A stretch of 64,000 nt of DNA from Rhodohalobacter mucosus (GCF_003150675.1 NZ_QGGB01000005.1:1-64000); one strand, 5' to 3'. Positions 21,368 through 30,285 are shown, numbered from the stretch's first letter. A program made the numbers and translations. The notes: generated from the letters alone by a model not told the origin.

Positions 21368-21964
21368 ATGAACCTCACCATTACCCTCATTGCACTGAAC
21401 GTTATCGTTTCACTGAGTGCGCTCTATCTGGATCAACGAATATTTGAGAAGGGCCTGCTGCGCCCCTATCGCACCCTGCGCAGTCAGACCTGGTACGAAA
21501 TGATCACATCGGGATTTCTGCATGCCAATTTCAGTCATCTGCTGGTGAATATGTTTGTACTTTTCTTTTTCGGTATTGTGATAGAGCAGACGCTCGGCCC
21601 GGTTCATTTTCTGGCCCTTTATTTCAGCTCCCTGATCATATCATCCGCCCCCTCGCTGATCCGCCACCGGGACAATCCAAACTATGCAACCGTTGGAGCT
21701 TCGGGAGCCGTACAGAGCGTTCTGTTCAGCTACATATTTATCTTTCCTACTGAGAAGATCATGCTGATTCTGCTTCCGATCCCTATTCCGGCATGGGTGT
21801 TCGGGATTCTATTTGTGCTGTACAGCGTATATGAAGGAAAACGGAAAACAGGCAATGTAAATCACGAAGCACATATTGCGGGTGCATTCTGGGGTGTGGT
21901 GTATATGGTTCTCTTTGTCCCCAACAGCGTAGATCATATTTTGACGGTATTCGGGCTGCTTTAG
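21368..21964 (+). CDS. Rhomboid family intramembrane serine protease
   Basis: 198 residues with about six membrane helices. The HANFSHLLVN pattern (H52, H57, N61) is the rhomboid oxyanion region, the nucleophile is S112 in GASGAV, and the general base is H169 in AHIAGAFWG. Rhomboids cut transmembrane substrates within the lipid bilayer. It is a compact six-helix bacterial type without extra domains. It is convergent with serC; an imperfect hairpin lies between them. Confidence 0.9.
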   Translation: MNLTITLIALNVIVSLSALYLDQRIFEKGLLRPYRTLRSQTWYEMITSGFLHANFSHLLVNMFVLFFFGIVIEQTLGPVHFLALYFSSLIISSAPSLIRHRDNPNYATVGASGAVQSVLFSYIFIFPTEKIMLILLPIPIPAWVFGILFVLYSVYEGKRKTGNVNHEAHIAGAFWGVVYMVLFVPNSVDHILTVFGLL

Positions 21965-21987
21965 CAGCCGGGCACCTGCTTTCCGCC

Positions 21988-22013
21988 GCCTTCAGCCTTT
22001 ACAGGCTGACGGC
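21988..22013. terminator. Possible bidirectional hairpin between rhomboid and serC genes
   Basis: An 11-bp stem with one mismatch (GCCTTCAGCCT / AGGCTGACGGC, loop TTAC) lies between two convergent stops. Neither side has a real T tract, so it may be a weak terminator or 3' end protector. Confidence 0.4.
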
Positions 22014-22025
22014 TTCAGATACTAT

Positions 22026-23105
22026 TTATCCGTTCTTTTTTCTGAACTCACTCATAAATTCCACCAGTGCCTGCACACTTTCGGTTGGACAGGCATTGTA
22101 GATGCTGGCACGAATACCTCCCACGCTGCGGTGGCCTTTCAGTGCAACGAGATCCTCTTTTGCTGCTTCTGTGAGAAACAGTTTTTCCAGGTCTTCATTG
22201 TCCATTCGGAATGTTACATTCATGAGAGAGCGCGATTCTTTTTCAACCGTTCCACGGTAAAAATCATCTTTATCAATTTCTCCGTATAGAGAATCAGCTT
22301 TTTGGCGGTTTATTTTTTCGAAATAACTGATCCCTCCCTTTTCGATAATCCACTCAAGCACGAGATTTACCATATATACGGCAAAAACGGGTGGTGTATT
22401 AAAGAGTTTTGCAGTGTGGGTTTTATAATTCAGAATAGTGGGTATAGCTTCGGGCCGCTGGCGTTCCAGGAAGGATGTACGAATCATAACCACAGTTACT
22501 CCTGCGGGCCCCAGATTTTTTTGAGCTCCGGCGTAAATAAGGCCATACTTGTCGAGGTCGAGTGACCGTGATAAAAAGTCGGATGAGGCATCGCAGACAA
22601 GTGGTGCTCCGCCCGAAGCAGGTTCGGATCTGAACTGGGTGCCGAAAATTGTATTGTTGCTTGTAAAGTGGGTATAAACGGATTCATCTGTGAAAGTAAG
22701 TTCGGAATTGGACGGAATATGAGTGTATCCGCTCTCTTTGCCCGAGAAGGAGGTATGAACGCTTCCATAGTGTTTCGCCTCCTTGATCGCTTTGGCAGAC
22801 CAGGTGCCTGTATCAATATAATTGGCTGTCCTCTCACTGTTTAAAAAGTTATGGGCGGACATCATGAACTGTGAACTAGCACCACCCTGAAGAAACAGCA
22901 CGTGCCATTCGTCGCCGGCACCGAGAATCTTTTTCAATCTGGTTACCGCCTGTTCGTTTACCTCAGTGTACTGTGGGCTCCGGTGGCTCATCTCAATGAT
23001 GGACGCGCCGCTGTCACGGTAGTCCAGTAATTCTTCCTGTGCTTTCATGAGTACAGAAAGAGGAAGAGTTGCCGGGCCTGCACTAAAGTTATGCACTCGT
23101 TTCAT
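22026..23105 (-). CDS. serC: Phosphoserine aminotransferase
   Basis: 359 residues, typical length. It starts VHNFSAGPATLP as SerC proteins do, has QGGASSQF (phosphate pocket, near 73-80) and the PLP lysine K196 in GAQKNLGPAG, and ends with the VGGIRASIYNA element. It converts 3-phosphohydroxypyruvate and glutamate to phosphoserine in serine biosynthesis and can serve pyridoxine synthesis. It is 19 nt downstream of a DUF1015 gene in the same operon; serA is not adjacent. Confidence 0.95.
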   Translation of the reverse strand: MKRVHNFSAGPATLPLSVLMKAQEELLDYRDSGASIIEMSHRSPQYTEVNEQAVTRLKKILGAGDEWHVLFLQGGASSQFMMSAHNFLNSERTANYIDTGTWSAKAIKEAKHYGSVHTSFSGKESGYTHIPSNSELTFTDESVYTHFTSNNTIFGTQFRSEPASGGAPLVCDASSDFLSRSLDLDKYGLIYAGAQKNLGPAGVTVVMIRTSFLERQRPEAIPTILNYKTHTAKLFNTPPVFAVYMVNLVLEWIIEKGGISYFEKINRQKADSLYGEIDKDDFYRGTVEKESRSLMNVTFRMDNEDLEKLFLTEAAKEDLVALKGHRSVGGIRASIYNACPTESVQALVEFMSEFRKKNG

Positions 23106-23124
23106 AGTGATCTCCTATTTTTAT

Positions 23125-24336
23125 TTAAAAAGTATGTACGATGAATCCGGATTTAATTTTGGGTTCGAACCATGTTGACTTGGGCGGCATCAGCTCTCCG
23201 TTATCGGATACGTCCACCAATTCCTGTATGGAAGTGGGGTACATGCTGAAAGCCAGGTCTGCCTTGCCTGAATCGACTCGCTGCCTCAGCTCCGCCGTGC
23301 CGCGAATACCCCCTACAAAACGGATGTTTTCATCTGTCCGCGGGTTTTCGATCCCGAAAATTGGGTTCAGGACGAAATTCTGCAGTCTTGCAGCGTCCAA
23401 TGAATCCACGGTTGCACCGGAAGCAGCTTCTGGAAGCTTTATTTCATACCATGTTCCCTTATAATAGATACAAACGATACCTTTTTCGCCGGGTGCTTCG
23501 GCCTCTGAAGGTTTCAGGATAAATTCATTTTCGAGCGCTGTCCATTGATCGTCAGTTACTTTTACGATAAGCCTGTTGTATGGCAGTATCTGCATTTCCT
23601 TCATCGGAAAGAGCACGACGGGAAAGTATTCCGACTCACCTTCGCCGGGAAAAATGCCCTTTTTATTTCTTAGCTGTTCGGCCACTCTTGATGCACTTTT
23701 GCAACGGTGATGTCCGTCAGCTACATAAAAATGTGCAATGCGGGAAAATTGTTCTACAAAATCGGCTGTGGTATGGGTTTTCCAGATCCTGTGCACTACT
23801 CCGCCTTCACCCTGATGCTCAATTATTGGTGAATTGGTAATCATCACTTTTTCAATCTGAAAGGAAATATCTTCTGTGTCCTGAAACGTAAGCATCACAG
23901 GTTCGGCATGCGCACTTTGTGTAAGGATGTGACGAGTCCGGTCATCCTCCTTGTCAGGTCGAGTTAGTTCATGTTTCAGAATCACATCGTTATCATAATC
24001 CTGAACGGAAGCGCAGGTAAAAACGCCGGTTTGAGTATGAGAACCCGCTTCAAGCTGGTAAATATAAATTGCCGGTTTTTGATCCTGATAAAAAAGGTTT
24101 GAATCCAGTAAGTTTTTCAGATTTTCCGCACCTTTTTCATATACACGGTCATCATTAAAGGCGACATCTTCAGGCAGGTCAATTTCCGGCCTGATTACAT
24201 GAAGAAAGCTGTTTGGTTTACCATGAGCCATTTCACGGGCTTCGTCGGTACTGATCACGTCATAAGGAACACAGGCAACTTCGTCGGTATGCTCAGGACG
24301 CGGAAGCCAGCCCTTGAAGGGATGAATGATTGCCAT
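23125..24336 (-). CDS. DUF1015 family protein
   Basis: 403 residues. The N-terminus IIHPFKGWLPRP, then CVPYDVISTDEAREMA, PNSFLHVIRPE and HELTRPDKEDDRTRHILTQS, is the DUF1015 signature; YVADGHHRCKSA in the middle is a conserved His-rich element that may be catalytic. Function is not established. In many Bacteroidota, DUF1015 genes sit beside serC or serA, as here (19 nt upstream of serC), suggesting a link to serine metabolism; that is inference from context. Confidence 0.9.
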   Translation of the reverse strand: MAIIHPFKGWLPRPEHTDEVACVPYDVISTDEAREMAHGKPNSFLHVIRPEIDLPEDVAFNDDRVYEKGAENLKNLLDSNLFYQDQKPAIYIYQLEAGSHTQTGVFTCASVQDYDNDVILKHELTRPDKEDDRTRHILTQSAHAEPVMLTFQDTEDISFQIEKVMITNSPIIEHQGEGGVVHRIWKTHTTADFVEQFSRIAHFYVADGHHRCKSASRVAEQLRNKKGIFPGEGESEYFPVVLFPMKEMQILPYNRLIVKVTDDQWTALENEFILKPSEAEAPGEKGIVCIYYKGTWYEIKLPEAASGATVDSLDAARLQNFVLNPIFGIENPRTDENIRFVGGIRGTAELRQRVDSGKADLAFSMYPTSIQELVDVSDNGELMPPKSTWFEPKIKSGFIVHTF

Positions 24337-24531
24337 ACAATCGGTTAGTTTTTTGTATTTTTGGTAGGTCTTAAGTATACAAACTCTTTATCACATCATC
24401 GTACTAAATTCGAAGTGATATTCAGTGCAGTTTTAGGCATCAGGCAGAAAACCGGCTTAGCCAAAAAGACTCTGTACGGGTAAAGAGGTTCAATTTTGAG
24501 GAAAACCGTTTAAGAAAAAGAAAGTGACATT

Positions 24532-24894
24532 ATGAGTGAATCGACACCAGAAAACGGAGATAAGCTTAACCCTGATCAACAGCAGCAGCTTCTGTTTGTT
24601 ATGCTTATTCAGCAGCACGAGCAGATCGCGATGATGGGCATGGGGAAAGTCCAGAATCCTGCAACCGGTAAATCGGAGCGGGACCTGAAGGCCGCCAAAT
24701 ATGCCATCGATACATTGATGATGCTGCAAAAGTTTACGGAAGGGAATCTTCCGGGTGAACTGGGATCCTATCTCAATCAAACCCTGACCAATCTGCGGCT
24801 TAACTATGCGGATGAGAAAAAGAAGGGAGACGGTTCTGATCAAAAAGAGAATAAAAAGGCCGATACGGAGGGCTCGAACGATAAAGAGAATTGA
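24532..24894 (+). CDS. DUF1844 family protein
   Basis: 120 residues. The core LFVMLIQQHEQIAMMGMGKVQNPATGKSERDLKAAKYAIDTLMMLQKFTEGNL matches DUF1844, a short all-helical family of unknown function. The tail (about 95-120) is a charged Lys/Asp/Glu/Asn segment and probably disordered. The gene is followed directly by a NUDIX gene whose GTG start lies 2 nt past the TGA stop, so the two are likely translated together. It is divergent from DUF1015 across 195 nt. Confidence 0.85.
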   Translation: MSESTPENGDKLNPDQQQQLLFVMLIQQHEQIAMMGMGKVQNPATGKSERDLKAAKYAIDTLMMLQKFTEGNLPGELGSYLNQTLTNLRLNYADEKKKGDGSDQKENKKADTEGSNDKEN

Positions 24895-24895
24895 T

Positions 24896-25324
24896 GTGAC
24901 ACAACTTACTGCAGCAGGCGGTGTACTGTATCGGCCTGCTGACGATGAACTGCTTGTTCTTCTAATCTTCAGAAATGGGGTTTGGGACCTGCCAAAAGGC
25001 AAAGCCGAAAAAGATGAAAGCGTAGAGGAGTGCGCAGCCAGAGAGGTTGCCGAGGAGGCGGGTATACCTGAGCCGGTTATTGAAACATTTTTGTGCTCAA
25101 CCTATCATGAGTACGATATGAACGGTAAAAGGTACGGCAAGACCACCCATTGGTACAGTATGAGAGAAGCAACCGTATCAGAAATGCAGCCGCAGAGAGA
25201 GGAAGGAATTACAAAAGTGGAGTGGACTTCACTGCATGAAGCGATTAATAAAACCGGCTACGAAAACCTGAAAACCGTTTTGATTGCGTTTGCAGGAGTA
25301 ACCGAAGACAGGGCTGGTGGTTAA
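24896..25324 (+). CDS. NUDIX hydrolase
   Basis: 142 residues from a GTG start at 24896, 2 nt after the DUF1844 stop. The frame is open further upstream, but only as a shadow of the DUF1844 gene. The Nudix box is complete: G, five residues, E, seven residues, then REVAEEAGI, within GKAEKDESVEECAAREVAEEAGI. Substrates are nucleoside diphosphates linked to another group (diadenosine polyphosphates, diphosphoinositols, ADP-sugars); the short form resembles Ap4A/diphosphoinositol hydrolases, but substrate cannot be fixed from sequence. Confidence 0.88.
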   Translation: MTQLTAAGGVLYRPADDELLVLLIFRNGVWDLPKGKAEKDESVEECAAREVAEEAGIPEPVIETFLCSTYHEYDMNGKRYGKTTHWYSMREATVSEMQPQREEGITKVEWTSLHEAINKTGYENLKTVLIAFAGVTEDRAGG

Positions 25325-25367
25325 GAAATCGTTGACAAGGGGGAAAGTGAGCTGGGTGAGGTTTAAT

Positions 25368-25400
25368 AAAAAAAGCGCCTCCCCGTCTCCGGAGGGCGCT
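25368..25400 (-). terminator. Intrinsic terminator for the TonB gene
   Basis: The stem AGCGCCTCC / GGAGGGCGCT (one bulged base) is preceded on the plus strand by seven A's, giving a hairpin plus T7 on the minus strand, 28 nt past the TonB stop. Confidence 0.8.
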
Positions 25401-25427
25401 TAAAACGTTAGGTTGACTTCAGGTTAA

Positions 25428-26084
25428 TTAATTCTGCAGTCTGAAGAAAATGGGCAGGCTGTATTGTACACGAACCGGGCGTCCGCGCTGCATGCCGGGC
25501 TTAAATTGTGCCTGGCTTACTACTCGCAGGGCTTCTTCGTCAGCGCCGCCGCCGATACCGCGGACAACCTGAGGGTTTTCAACCTGGCCTTGTTCATTCA
25601 CAATAAACTGGATGTAAACGCGTCCTTCGATTCCTGCACGTCGTGCCATCTCGGGATAGCGAATCTTCTTCTGTAGTCCCTCAAGACCTCCAATCAGTTC
25701 GGGCATATCTTCAACAACCACAAAGAAATCTTCCTCTTCCTCATCTTCAGCGGGTGGTGGTGGAGGAGGCATGTCCAGGGTGCTTCCAAAATCGAGATCA
25801 GCGGAAATGTCGATGTCAACATCTTCGATAATTTCATCGTTGGGAACTTCTACCGGGACTGGGGGTCGCGGTGGCGGGGGAGGTGTTTCAATCTGTCTCG
25901 TCTGGATAATTTCCTCCATTTCAACGATCTCCTGTTCTTCCAGTACATACTCTTCCGTTTCGGCACCTGTAATGTCGACACGGACGGCTATAATACATAT
26001 AACAAGAGTTACAAGGAGTCCAAGCTCCCAGAAAACAGTATAATAGTTTCTTAAATCAGCATCTGGTTTTTTGCGATCACTCAT
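25428..26084 (-). CDS. tonB: Energy transducer TonB
   Basis: 218 residues. One N-terminal membrane anchor (about 18-35) is followed by an acidic, proline-rich periplasmic spacer (PPPPPRPPVP near 70 and PPPPPP near 106) and the C-terminal TonB domain (about 135-216) with YPEMARRAGIEGRVYIQFIVNEQGQV and an RVQYSLPIFFRL ending. TonB carries proton-motive energy from ExbBD to outer-membrane receptors. No exbB/exbD genes adjoin, so it is an orphan tonB, common in this phylum. Confidence 0.9.
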   Translation of the reverse strand: MSDRKKPDADLRNYYTVFWELGLLVTLVICIIAVRVDITGAETEEYVLEEQEIVEMEEIIQTRQIETPPPPPRPPVPVEVPNDEIIEDVDIDISADLDFGSTLDMPPPPPPAEDEEEEDFFVVVEDMPELIGGLEGLQKKIRYPEMARRAGIEGRVYIQFIVNEQGQVENPQVVRGIGGGADEEALRVVSQAQFKPGMQRGRPVRVQYSLPIFFRLQN

Positions 26085-26193
26085 AATGCGTATAAATATT
26101 GCGGTTTAACTGAAGACAAGGCGAAGTATAAATGATTTCGCGTTAATTGTCCAACGGACAGGCCGGGTTTATATTATAAATCTCGTAAAGACC

Positions 26194-26607
26194 TCAACCG
26201 TTCCCGTTATATCTTTGCAGGCGTAATTTCAGCAGCTTGAGAAGGGCTGTGGCACTAAAGCTGCCAAGAATATCTGCAATCACATCATATAAACCGGCAC
26301 TGCGGCCGTATGGCATCACTCTCTGAAGAAACTCAATTGTAACTCCGAATAGCGATGCAACGATAAAAATGGCAATCAGATTTGTTTTTTTCGACCCTTT
26401 TCGGGCAAATGAAAGAATGCCGTAAATAAGAGTCCAGCAAAAGAACATCATAAAATGCCCAAGTTTGTCGTATTGGAAAAGTGAATGGCTTCCAAGGTTG
26501 TCGGGAGGCATAAGGGTAAGCAGCAGAATGGCCAGTGTGGTAAGGAAAAACAGAGCATAAGAGATCTGTTTATGGCGGATAAATAGTTGAATGATACGAT
26601 CGATCAT
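26194..26607 (-). CDS. VanZ family membrane protein
   Basis: 137 residues, four membrane helices. It has the VanZ-like features LTLMPPDNLGS after the first helix, then QYDKLGHFMMFFCWT and a TIEFLQRVMPYGRSAGLYDVIADILGS element, typical of VanZ-like proteins. The family name comes from a teicoplanin-resistance accessory gene, but most members have unknown roles. It begins 2 nt after the nnrE-nnrD fusion gene, so it is in that operon. Confidence 0.85.
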   Translation of the reverse strand: MIDRIIQLFIRHKQISYALFFLTTLAILLLTLMPPDNLGSHSLFQYDKLGHFMMFFCWTLIYGILSFARKGSKKTNLIAIFIVASLFGVTIEFLQRVMPYGRSAGLYDVIADILGSFSATALLKLLKLRLQRYNGNG

Positions 26608-26609
26608 GT

Positions 26610-28139
26610 TCAGGTAAGATGCTCGGGGCCGAAAACGTCGTCTTCTGCTAGTTGGTTATATTTTTGATGGCCGGATAGTAGCGCCTGTACTACGGAGACC
26701 GGGATATTATGAGTTATTCCTAGGTTTGCTGAAATGGTTCCCGAGAGCACATCGCCAAATCCGGCCCGTGTAAAAGGGGATGTATCGTATCCGGTTATAT
26801 ATTTTTTATTTCCGTAATGTATTAAAAATGTTGGATTACCCTTTAAAACTATAGAGCATTCAAATTTTTCCGAAAATTTTACGGCAGCCGCTAACCGCTC
26901 AGAATCATTCTCCTTGTCAAATACCATACCCAGATAGTTTACGGCTTCGCCAATGTGTGGAGTCAGAATCCAGTTTTTCTTTTGCTCTGAACTGATGTCT
27001 TTAAGTTCATCGAAACCGGCCAAAGCATCGGCATCCAGAATCAATGGCCCCGAATACCGTTCAAGGAGCTCCGTCAAAAATTTACGCGTCTCTGAATCGG
27101 TGCCCATACCGGGACCGGCCAAAACCACTCCCGGCTTTGATAGTACAGATGAAAGTATTTCTTCTGCATGACCCGGCTTGAACTGATCATCCGAGGGGTT
27201 TCCGACAGTTTTTTTGATGATTTGAGGCAGGTTCTTTTCGTATATCTGCAGAAGGTTTTCCGTAGTATATAGTATGACCGCTCCAGCACCCGATTTCCAG
27301 GCACTTTTGGCAGCCATGATTGCTGCACCGGTCAGCCCTTTTGAACCTGCAATAATGTGAACCACCCCGTCATCGTACTTATGTTCCGCTTTCCGGTCTA
27401 TGGCGGGAATTGTGCTTTCCAGACGATTATTAATTAATACGGAATCGTACGTCATACCGTACTCCGGAAAGGGGAGGGGCACCAGATGCACCTGGCCGGT
27501 AACCTTATCGGAACCATTCAGGTAAAATCCGATTTTAACGGTTCCGAACGTAATGGTATGGCTGCCTTGCACACACACTCCCCGGATCAGGCCGCTATCC
27601 GCATCCAGCCCAGAAGGAATGTCCATTGCAAAAACAGGCAACCCGGAATCATTTATTTTTTCGATAATCCCGGCAACCGGTTCCCTGACGTCGTCTGTAA
27701 GCCCGGACCCAAAGATTCCGTCTACGATGTAATCGTAATTATTTTCCTCGGGATCATTGAATGGAGAGGAGTCAAGTATAGTAATGTTTGACTGGTAACC
27801 GATCAGTTTATGTATCAGCTTCAGATTTTTCTCCGCATCTGCCGATAGATTCTCACTGCCCATACACATCCAGACGTGTATGCTATGCCCCGACTGTTCA
27901 GAGAGATAACGTGCTGCTGCAAGTGCATCACCGCCATTGTTTCCTTTTCCGCAAATAAAGAGGCCTTTTTTACTGATACCGGCCTCCTTGCGAATAATTT
28001 CAGCCGCACCGGAGGCTGCCTGCTCCATGAGGGTAAACCCATCGATGCCAAATTCATCAATTGTAAAGCGATCTGCTTCACGGCTTTGTGCAACCGTGAA
28101 GAGCTTGTTTTCCGGTGGTATGTGAATTTGATCGCTCAT
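26610..28139 (-). CDS. nnr: Bifunctional NAD(P)H-hydrate repair enzyme (epimerase + dehydratase)
   Basis: 509 residues from ATG at 28139, chosen because it falls 14 nt after the proS stop; the longer frame would overlap proS. The N-terminal YjeF_N epimerase domain (about 1-210) includes FICGKGNNGGDALAAARYL and AMDIPSGLDADSG. The C-terminal YjeF_C dehydratase domain (about 225-505) has LAGPGMG, DADAL, LTPHIGE and the AGFGDVLSG motif. The fusion repairs hydrated NADH/NADPH. Both halves look intact. Confidence 0.93.
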   Translation of the reverse strand: MSDQIHIPPENKLFTVAQSREADRFTIDEFGIDGFTLMEQAASGAAEIIRKEAGISKKGLFICGKGNNGGDALAAARYLSEQSGHSIHVWMCMGSENLSADAEKNLKLIHKLIGYQSNITILDSSPFNDPEENNYDYIVDGIFGSGLTDDVREPVAGIIEKINDSGLPVFAMDIPSGLDADSGLIRGVCVQGSHTITFGTVKIGFYLNGSDKVTGQVHLVPLPFPEYGMTYDSVLINNRLESTIPAIDRKAEHKYDDGVVHIIAGSKGLTGAAIMAAKSAWKSGAGAVILYTTENLLQIYEKNLPQIIKKTVGNPSDDQFKPGHAEEILSSVLSKPGVVLAGPGMGTDSETRKFLTELLERYSGPLILDADALAGFDELKDISSEQKKNWILTPHIGEAVNYLGMVFDKENDSERLAAAVKFSEKFECSIVLKGNPTFLIHYGNKKYITGYDTSPFTRAGFGDVLSGTISANLGITHNIPVSVVQALLSGHQKYNQLAEDDVFGPEHLT

Positions 28140-28153
28140 TATTACCAAGGTGG

Positions 28154-29620
28154 TTAATAGGATCTGGCAAAAAGAACTTTTTGTTTGGAAGGCTTTCCGG
28201 TTACCATGCATGCTCCTTCAGCGGAATCACTGTTCAAGGGGATCAAGCGAATGGTTGCCTTGGTCTCCTCCTTGATACGCAATTCCGTTTCAGCGGACCC
28301 GTCCCAGTGGGCATATATAAAGCCGCCGTTTTCTATCTCTTTTTTGAATTCCTCATAGCTGTCAACCTCGCGCGTATTTTCGTCCATACGTTTTTTGGCA
28401 GCGCCGTAAAGTTCAGCCTGAATGGTTTCCAGAAGCTCTGACACATGTTCCGAGATGCCTGCGGCCGGGATAATCGATTTTTCCAGAGTATCGCGGCGGG
28501 CAAGCTCCAGGTTGCCGTTCTCTACATCGCGTGGGCCAACGGCAATACGAACGGGTATTCCCTTGGCTTCGTGTTCGGCAAATTTCCATCCCGGCTTGTA
28601 GTTGTCGCGATTATCCAGCTTAACGGTAATCCCTTTCTCTTTGAGTGATTCTTGGATCGGGCGCGCATACTCAAGTACTGTTTCGCGCTGTTCATCATCC
28701 CTGTAGATAGGAACGATCACAACCTGAACCGGCGCCAATTTTGGGGGGAGCACAAGGCCGTTGTCATCGGAATGGGTCATGATGAGTCCCCCGATAAGCC
28801 GCGTGGATACTCCCCAGCTGGTAGCCCAGACATACCGGTGTTCACCGTTACGGTCCTGAAATTTCACATCAAATGCTTTTGCAAAATTCTGCCCGAGAAA
28901 ATGGGACGTTCCTGCCTGCAGTGCTTTGCCATCCTGCATCAGTGCTTCGATGCAGTAGGTATCAACGGCACCTGCAAAACGCTCCGACTCGGTTTTCAGT
29001 CCGGTCACAACCGGCATAGCCATATATTCCTCGGCAAATGTTCTGTACACTTCGAGCATCTGTTCTGCCTCTTCCACCGCTTCTTTTTCGGTTGCGTGAG
29101 CAGTGTGGCCTTCCTGCCAGAGAAATTCCATGGTTCTCAGAAAAAGGCGGGTGCGCATCTCCCAGCGCACTACATTAGCCCATTGGTTGATCAATATGGG
29201 CAGATCGCGATAGGATTGAATCCAGTTTCTGTAGGAGTCCCAGATAATGGTTTCGGACGTTGGCCGTACAATCAGCTCTTCGTCGAGTCTTGATTCCGGA
29301 TCAACCTCAACTCCGCCTTCAGCACTTTGCAGCCTGCTATGCGTGATAACAGCACACTCTTTGGCAAAACCCTCCACGTGCTGTGCCTCTTTGGAAAGAA
29401 AGGATTTCGGTATAAAGAGCGGAAAGTAGGCATTTTCGTGACCGGTTTCCTTGAACATTTGGTCGAGCGCCCCTTTCATGTTTTCCCACAGTGCGTAGCC
29501 GGTTGGCCGAATCACCATGCAGCCTCTTACAGGGGAGTGTTCTGCAAGCTGAGCCTCTTTTATGACATCCAGGTACCATTGTGAATAGTCTTCGCTGCGG
29601 TTGGTAATGCGTTTAGCCAT
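28154..29620 (-). CDS. proS: Prolyl-tRNA synthetase (archaeal/eukaryotic-type)
   Basis: 488 residues, the length of type-3 ProRS enzymes, without the editing insertion found in the E. coli type. Class II motifs are visible: [35 protein letters not shown], motif 2 [21 protein letters not shown] and [22 protein letters not shown] near motif 3. It charges tRNA-Pro. It heads the minus-strand run proS, nnrE-nnrD, vanZ. The type-3 form is common in Bacteroidota, so transfer need not be invoked. Confidence 0.95.
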   Translation of the reverse strand: MAKRITNRSEDYSQWYLDVIKEAQLAEHSPVRGCMVIRPTGYALWENMKGALDQMFKETGHENAYFPLFIPKSFLSKEAQHVEGFAKECAVITHSRLQSAEGGVEVDPESRLDEELIVRPTSETIIWDSYRNWIQSYRDLPILINQWANVVRWEMRTRLFLRTMEFLWQEGHTAHATEKEAVEEAEQMLEVYRTFAEEYMAMPVVTGLKTESERFAGAVDTYCIEALMQDGKALQAGTSHFLGQNFAKAFDVKFQDRNGEHRYVWATSWGVSTRLIGGLIMTHSDDNGLVLPPKLAPVQVVIVPIYRDDEQRETVLEYARPIQESLKEKGITVKLDNRDNYKPGWKFAEHEAKGIPVRIAVGPRDVENGNLELARRDTLEKSIIPAAGISEHVSELLETIQAELYGAAKKRMDENTREVDSYEEFKKEIENGGFIYAHWDGSAETELRIKEETKATIRLIPLNSDSAEGACMVTGKPSKQKVLFARSY

Positions 29621-29957
29621 CTGTCCGGTTTAATTATGGGTAAAATTGTATATGGGATAAAATACCCTAAGAATGAGTGAAGATAAAGAGGGAGTTGTGA
29701 GATGTTTGATGGACGATGGACGATGGACGATGGACGATGGACGATGGACGATGGACGATGGACGATGGACGATGGACGATGTGTGACTTGTGACTGGTGA
29801 CTGGCGATTTGGATATCACAATGGAAAACATTCAACTTATCCGTGTCCCATCTCAATTACAGAAAAAAGGTTGGAATTCGGTTTCACCATTGATTGGAAA
29901 AAGTGATATATTTTGTGCTCTCAACAATCTGAAAAAGGTTGATGATTAATCAGCTAT
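29621..29957. other. Non-coding region upstream of proS with heptamer satellite
   Basis: 337 nt with no credible gene. It holds the proS promoter region at the left, then the heptamer tandem repeat, then about 140 nt of AT-rich DNA without visible structure before the first tRNA-derived pseudogene. Open frames through the repeat encode only repetitive peptide. Confidence 0.7.
29708..29812. repeat. Heptamer tandem repeat (GATGGAC)n with decaying tail
   Basis: Ten perfect head-to-tail copies of GATGGAC cover 29708-29777. The seven-base period continues in phase for about five degenerate units (GATGTGT, GACTTGT, GACTGGT, GACTGGC, GATTTGG). This looks like a slippage-prone minisatellite with an older decayed edge. 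It is about 90-190 nt upstream of the proS start, so it lies in or near its leader or promoter. Confidence 0.95.
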
Positions 29958-30050
29958 GGCGTGGTAGCTTCCTCCCGAAAGATCGGGAGGAGTAAGAGCC
30001 TCGGATTCATATCCCGAATGCTTTCGGGGCGAAGGTTCAAGTCCCGTCAT
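29958..30050 (+). pseudogene. tRNA-Met-derived pseudogene A with two palindromic insertions
   Basis: Aligned with the intact tRNA-Met at 30208, it keeps GGCGTGGTAGCT, TAAGAGC, the anticodon arm TCGGATTCATA and the T-arm piece GGTTCAAGTCCC. The D loop is replaced by a 9-bp palindrome (29970-29991, TCCTCCCGA / TCGGGAGGA, loop AAGA). The 3' side of the anticodon arm plus variable region is replaced by a second one (30012-30029, CCCGAA / TTCGGG). The normal acceptor 3' strand is gone. It cannot be a working tRNA-Met. Confidence 0.85.
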
Positions 30051-30089
30051 ATGTGATGTAGTTTCATTTATTGATTTTTTTGAATACAA

Positions 30090-30177
30090 GGCGTGGCAGC
30101 TTCCTCCCGAATGTCGGGAGGAGTAAGAGCGTCGGATTCATATCCGCCGGTTGGCGGACGGGGGTTCAAGCCTTGTA
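30090..30177 (+). pseudogene. tRNA-Met-derived pseudogene B with two palindromic insertions
   Basis: Same plan as copy A. After GGCGTGGCAGCT the D loop is replaced by TCCTCCCGA-ATG-TCGGGAGGA (30102-30122); after the ATTCATA anticodon loop the stem is replaced by TCCGCC-GGTT-GGCGGA (30143-30158); GGGTTCAAG of the T arm remains. The upstream spacer (TTTTTTTGAATACAA) is nearly the same as that before the intact gene, showing tandem duplication of tRNA plus spacer. Confidence 0.85.
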
Positions 30178-30207
30178 AATGTGAATTTTTGATTTTATTG
30201 AATACAA

Positions 30208-30281
30208 GGCGTGGTAGCTCAGGTGGTAAGAGCGTCGGATTCATAACCCGGAGGCCGAGGGTTCAAGTCCCTCCCACGCTA
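30208..30281 (+). tRNA. trnM: tRNA-Met (CAT)
   Basis: Complete cloverleaf: acceptor GGCGTGG / CCACGCT (terminal G-U), D stem GCTC/GAGC, anticodon loop TTCATAA with CAT, T arm GAGGG-TTCAAGT-CCCTC, discriminator A. CCA is not encoded. The base of the anticodon loop has an A31-C39 mismatch, slightly unusual. CAT could also mean initiator Met or lysidine-modified Ile; the first-pair G-U and lack of the GGG/CCC initiator stem favour elongator Met or Ile2. A strong terminator follows directly. Confidence 0.85.
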
Positions 30282-30285
30282 CATT

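Noticed and set aside
29708-29777. Heptamer array as a CRISPR
   Set aside because: Seven-base units without spacers; no cas genes. It is a simple tandem repeat.
29560-29856. Minus-strand open frame through the heptamer repeat encoding repeated SSIVHRP
   Set aside because: The peptide is only the repeat read in frame and overlaps the proS start; no sign of a real gene.
29958-30177. Copies A and B as functional tRNAs
   Set aside because: Palindromes replace the D loop and anticodon 3' stem, the T stem is broken and the normal acceptor 3' strand is missing.
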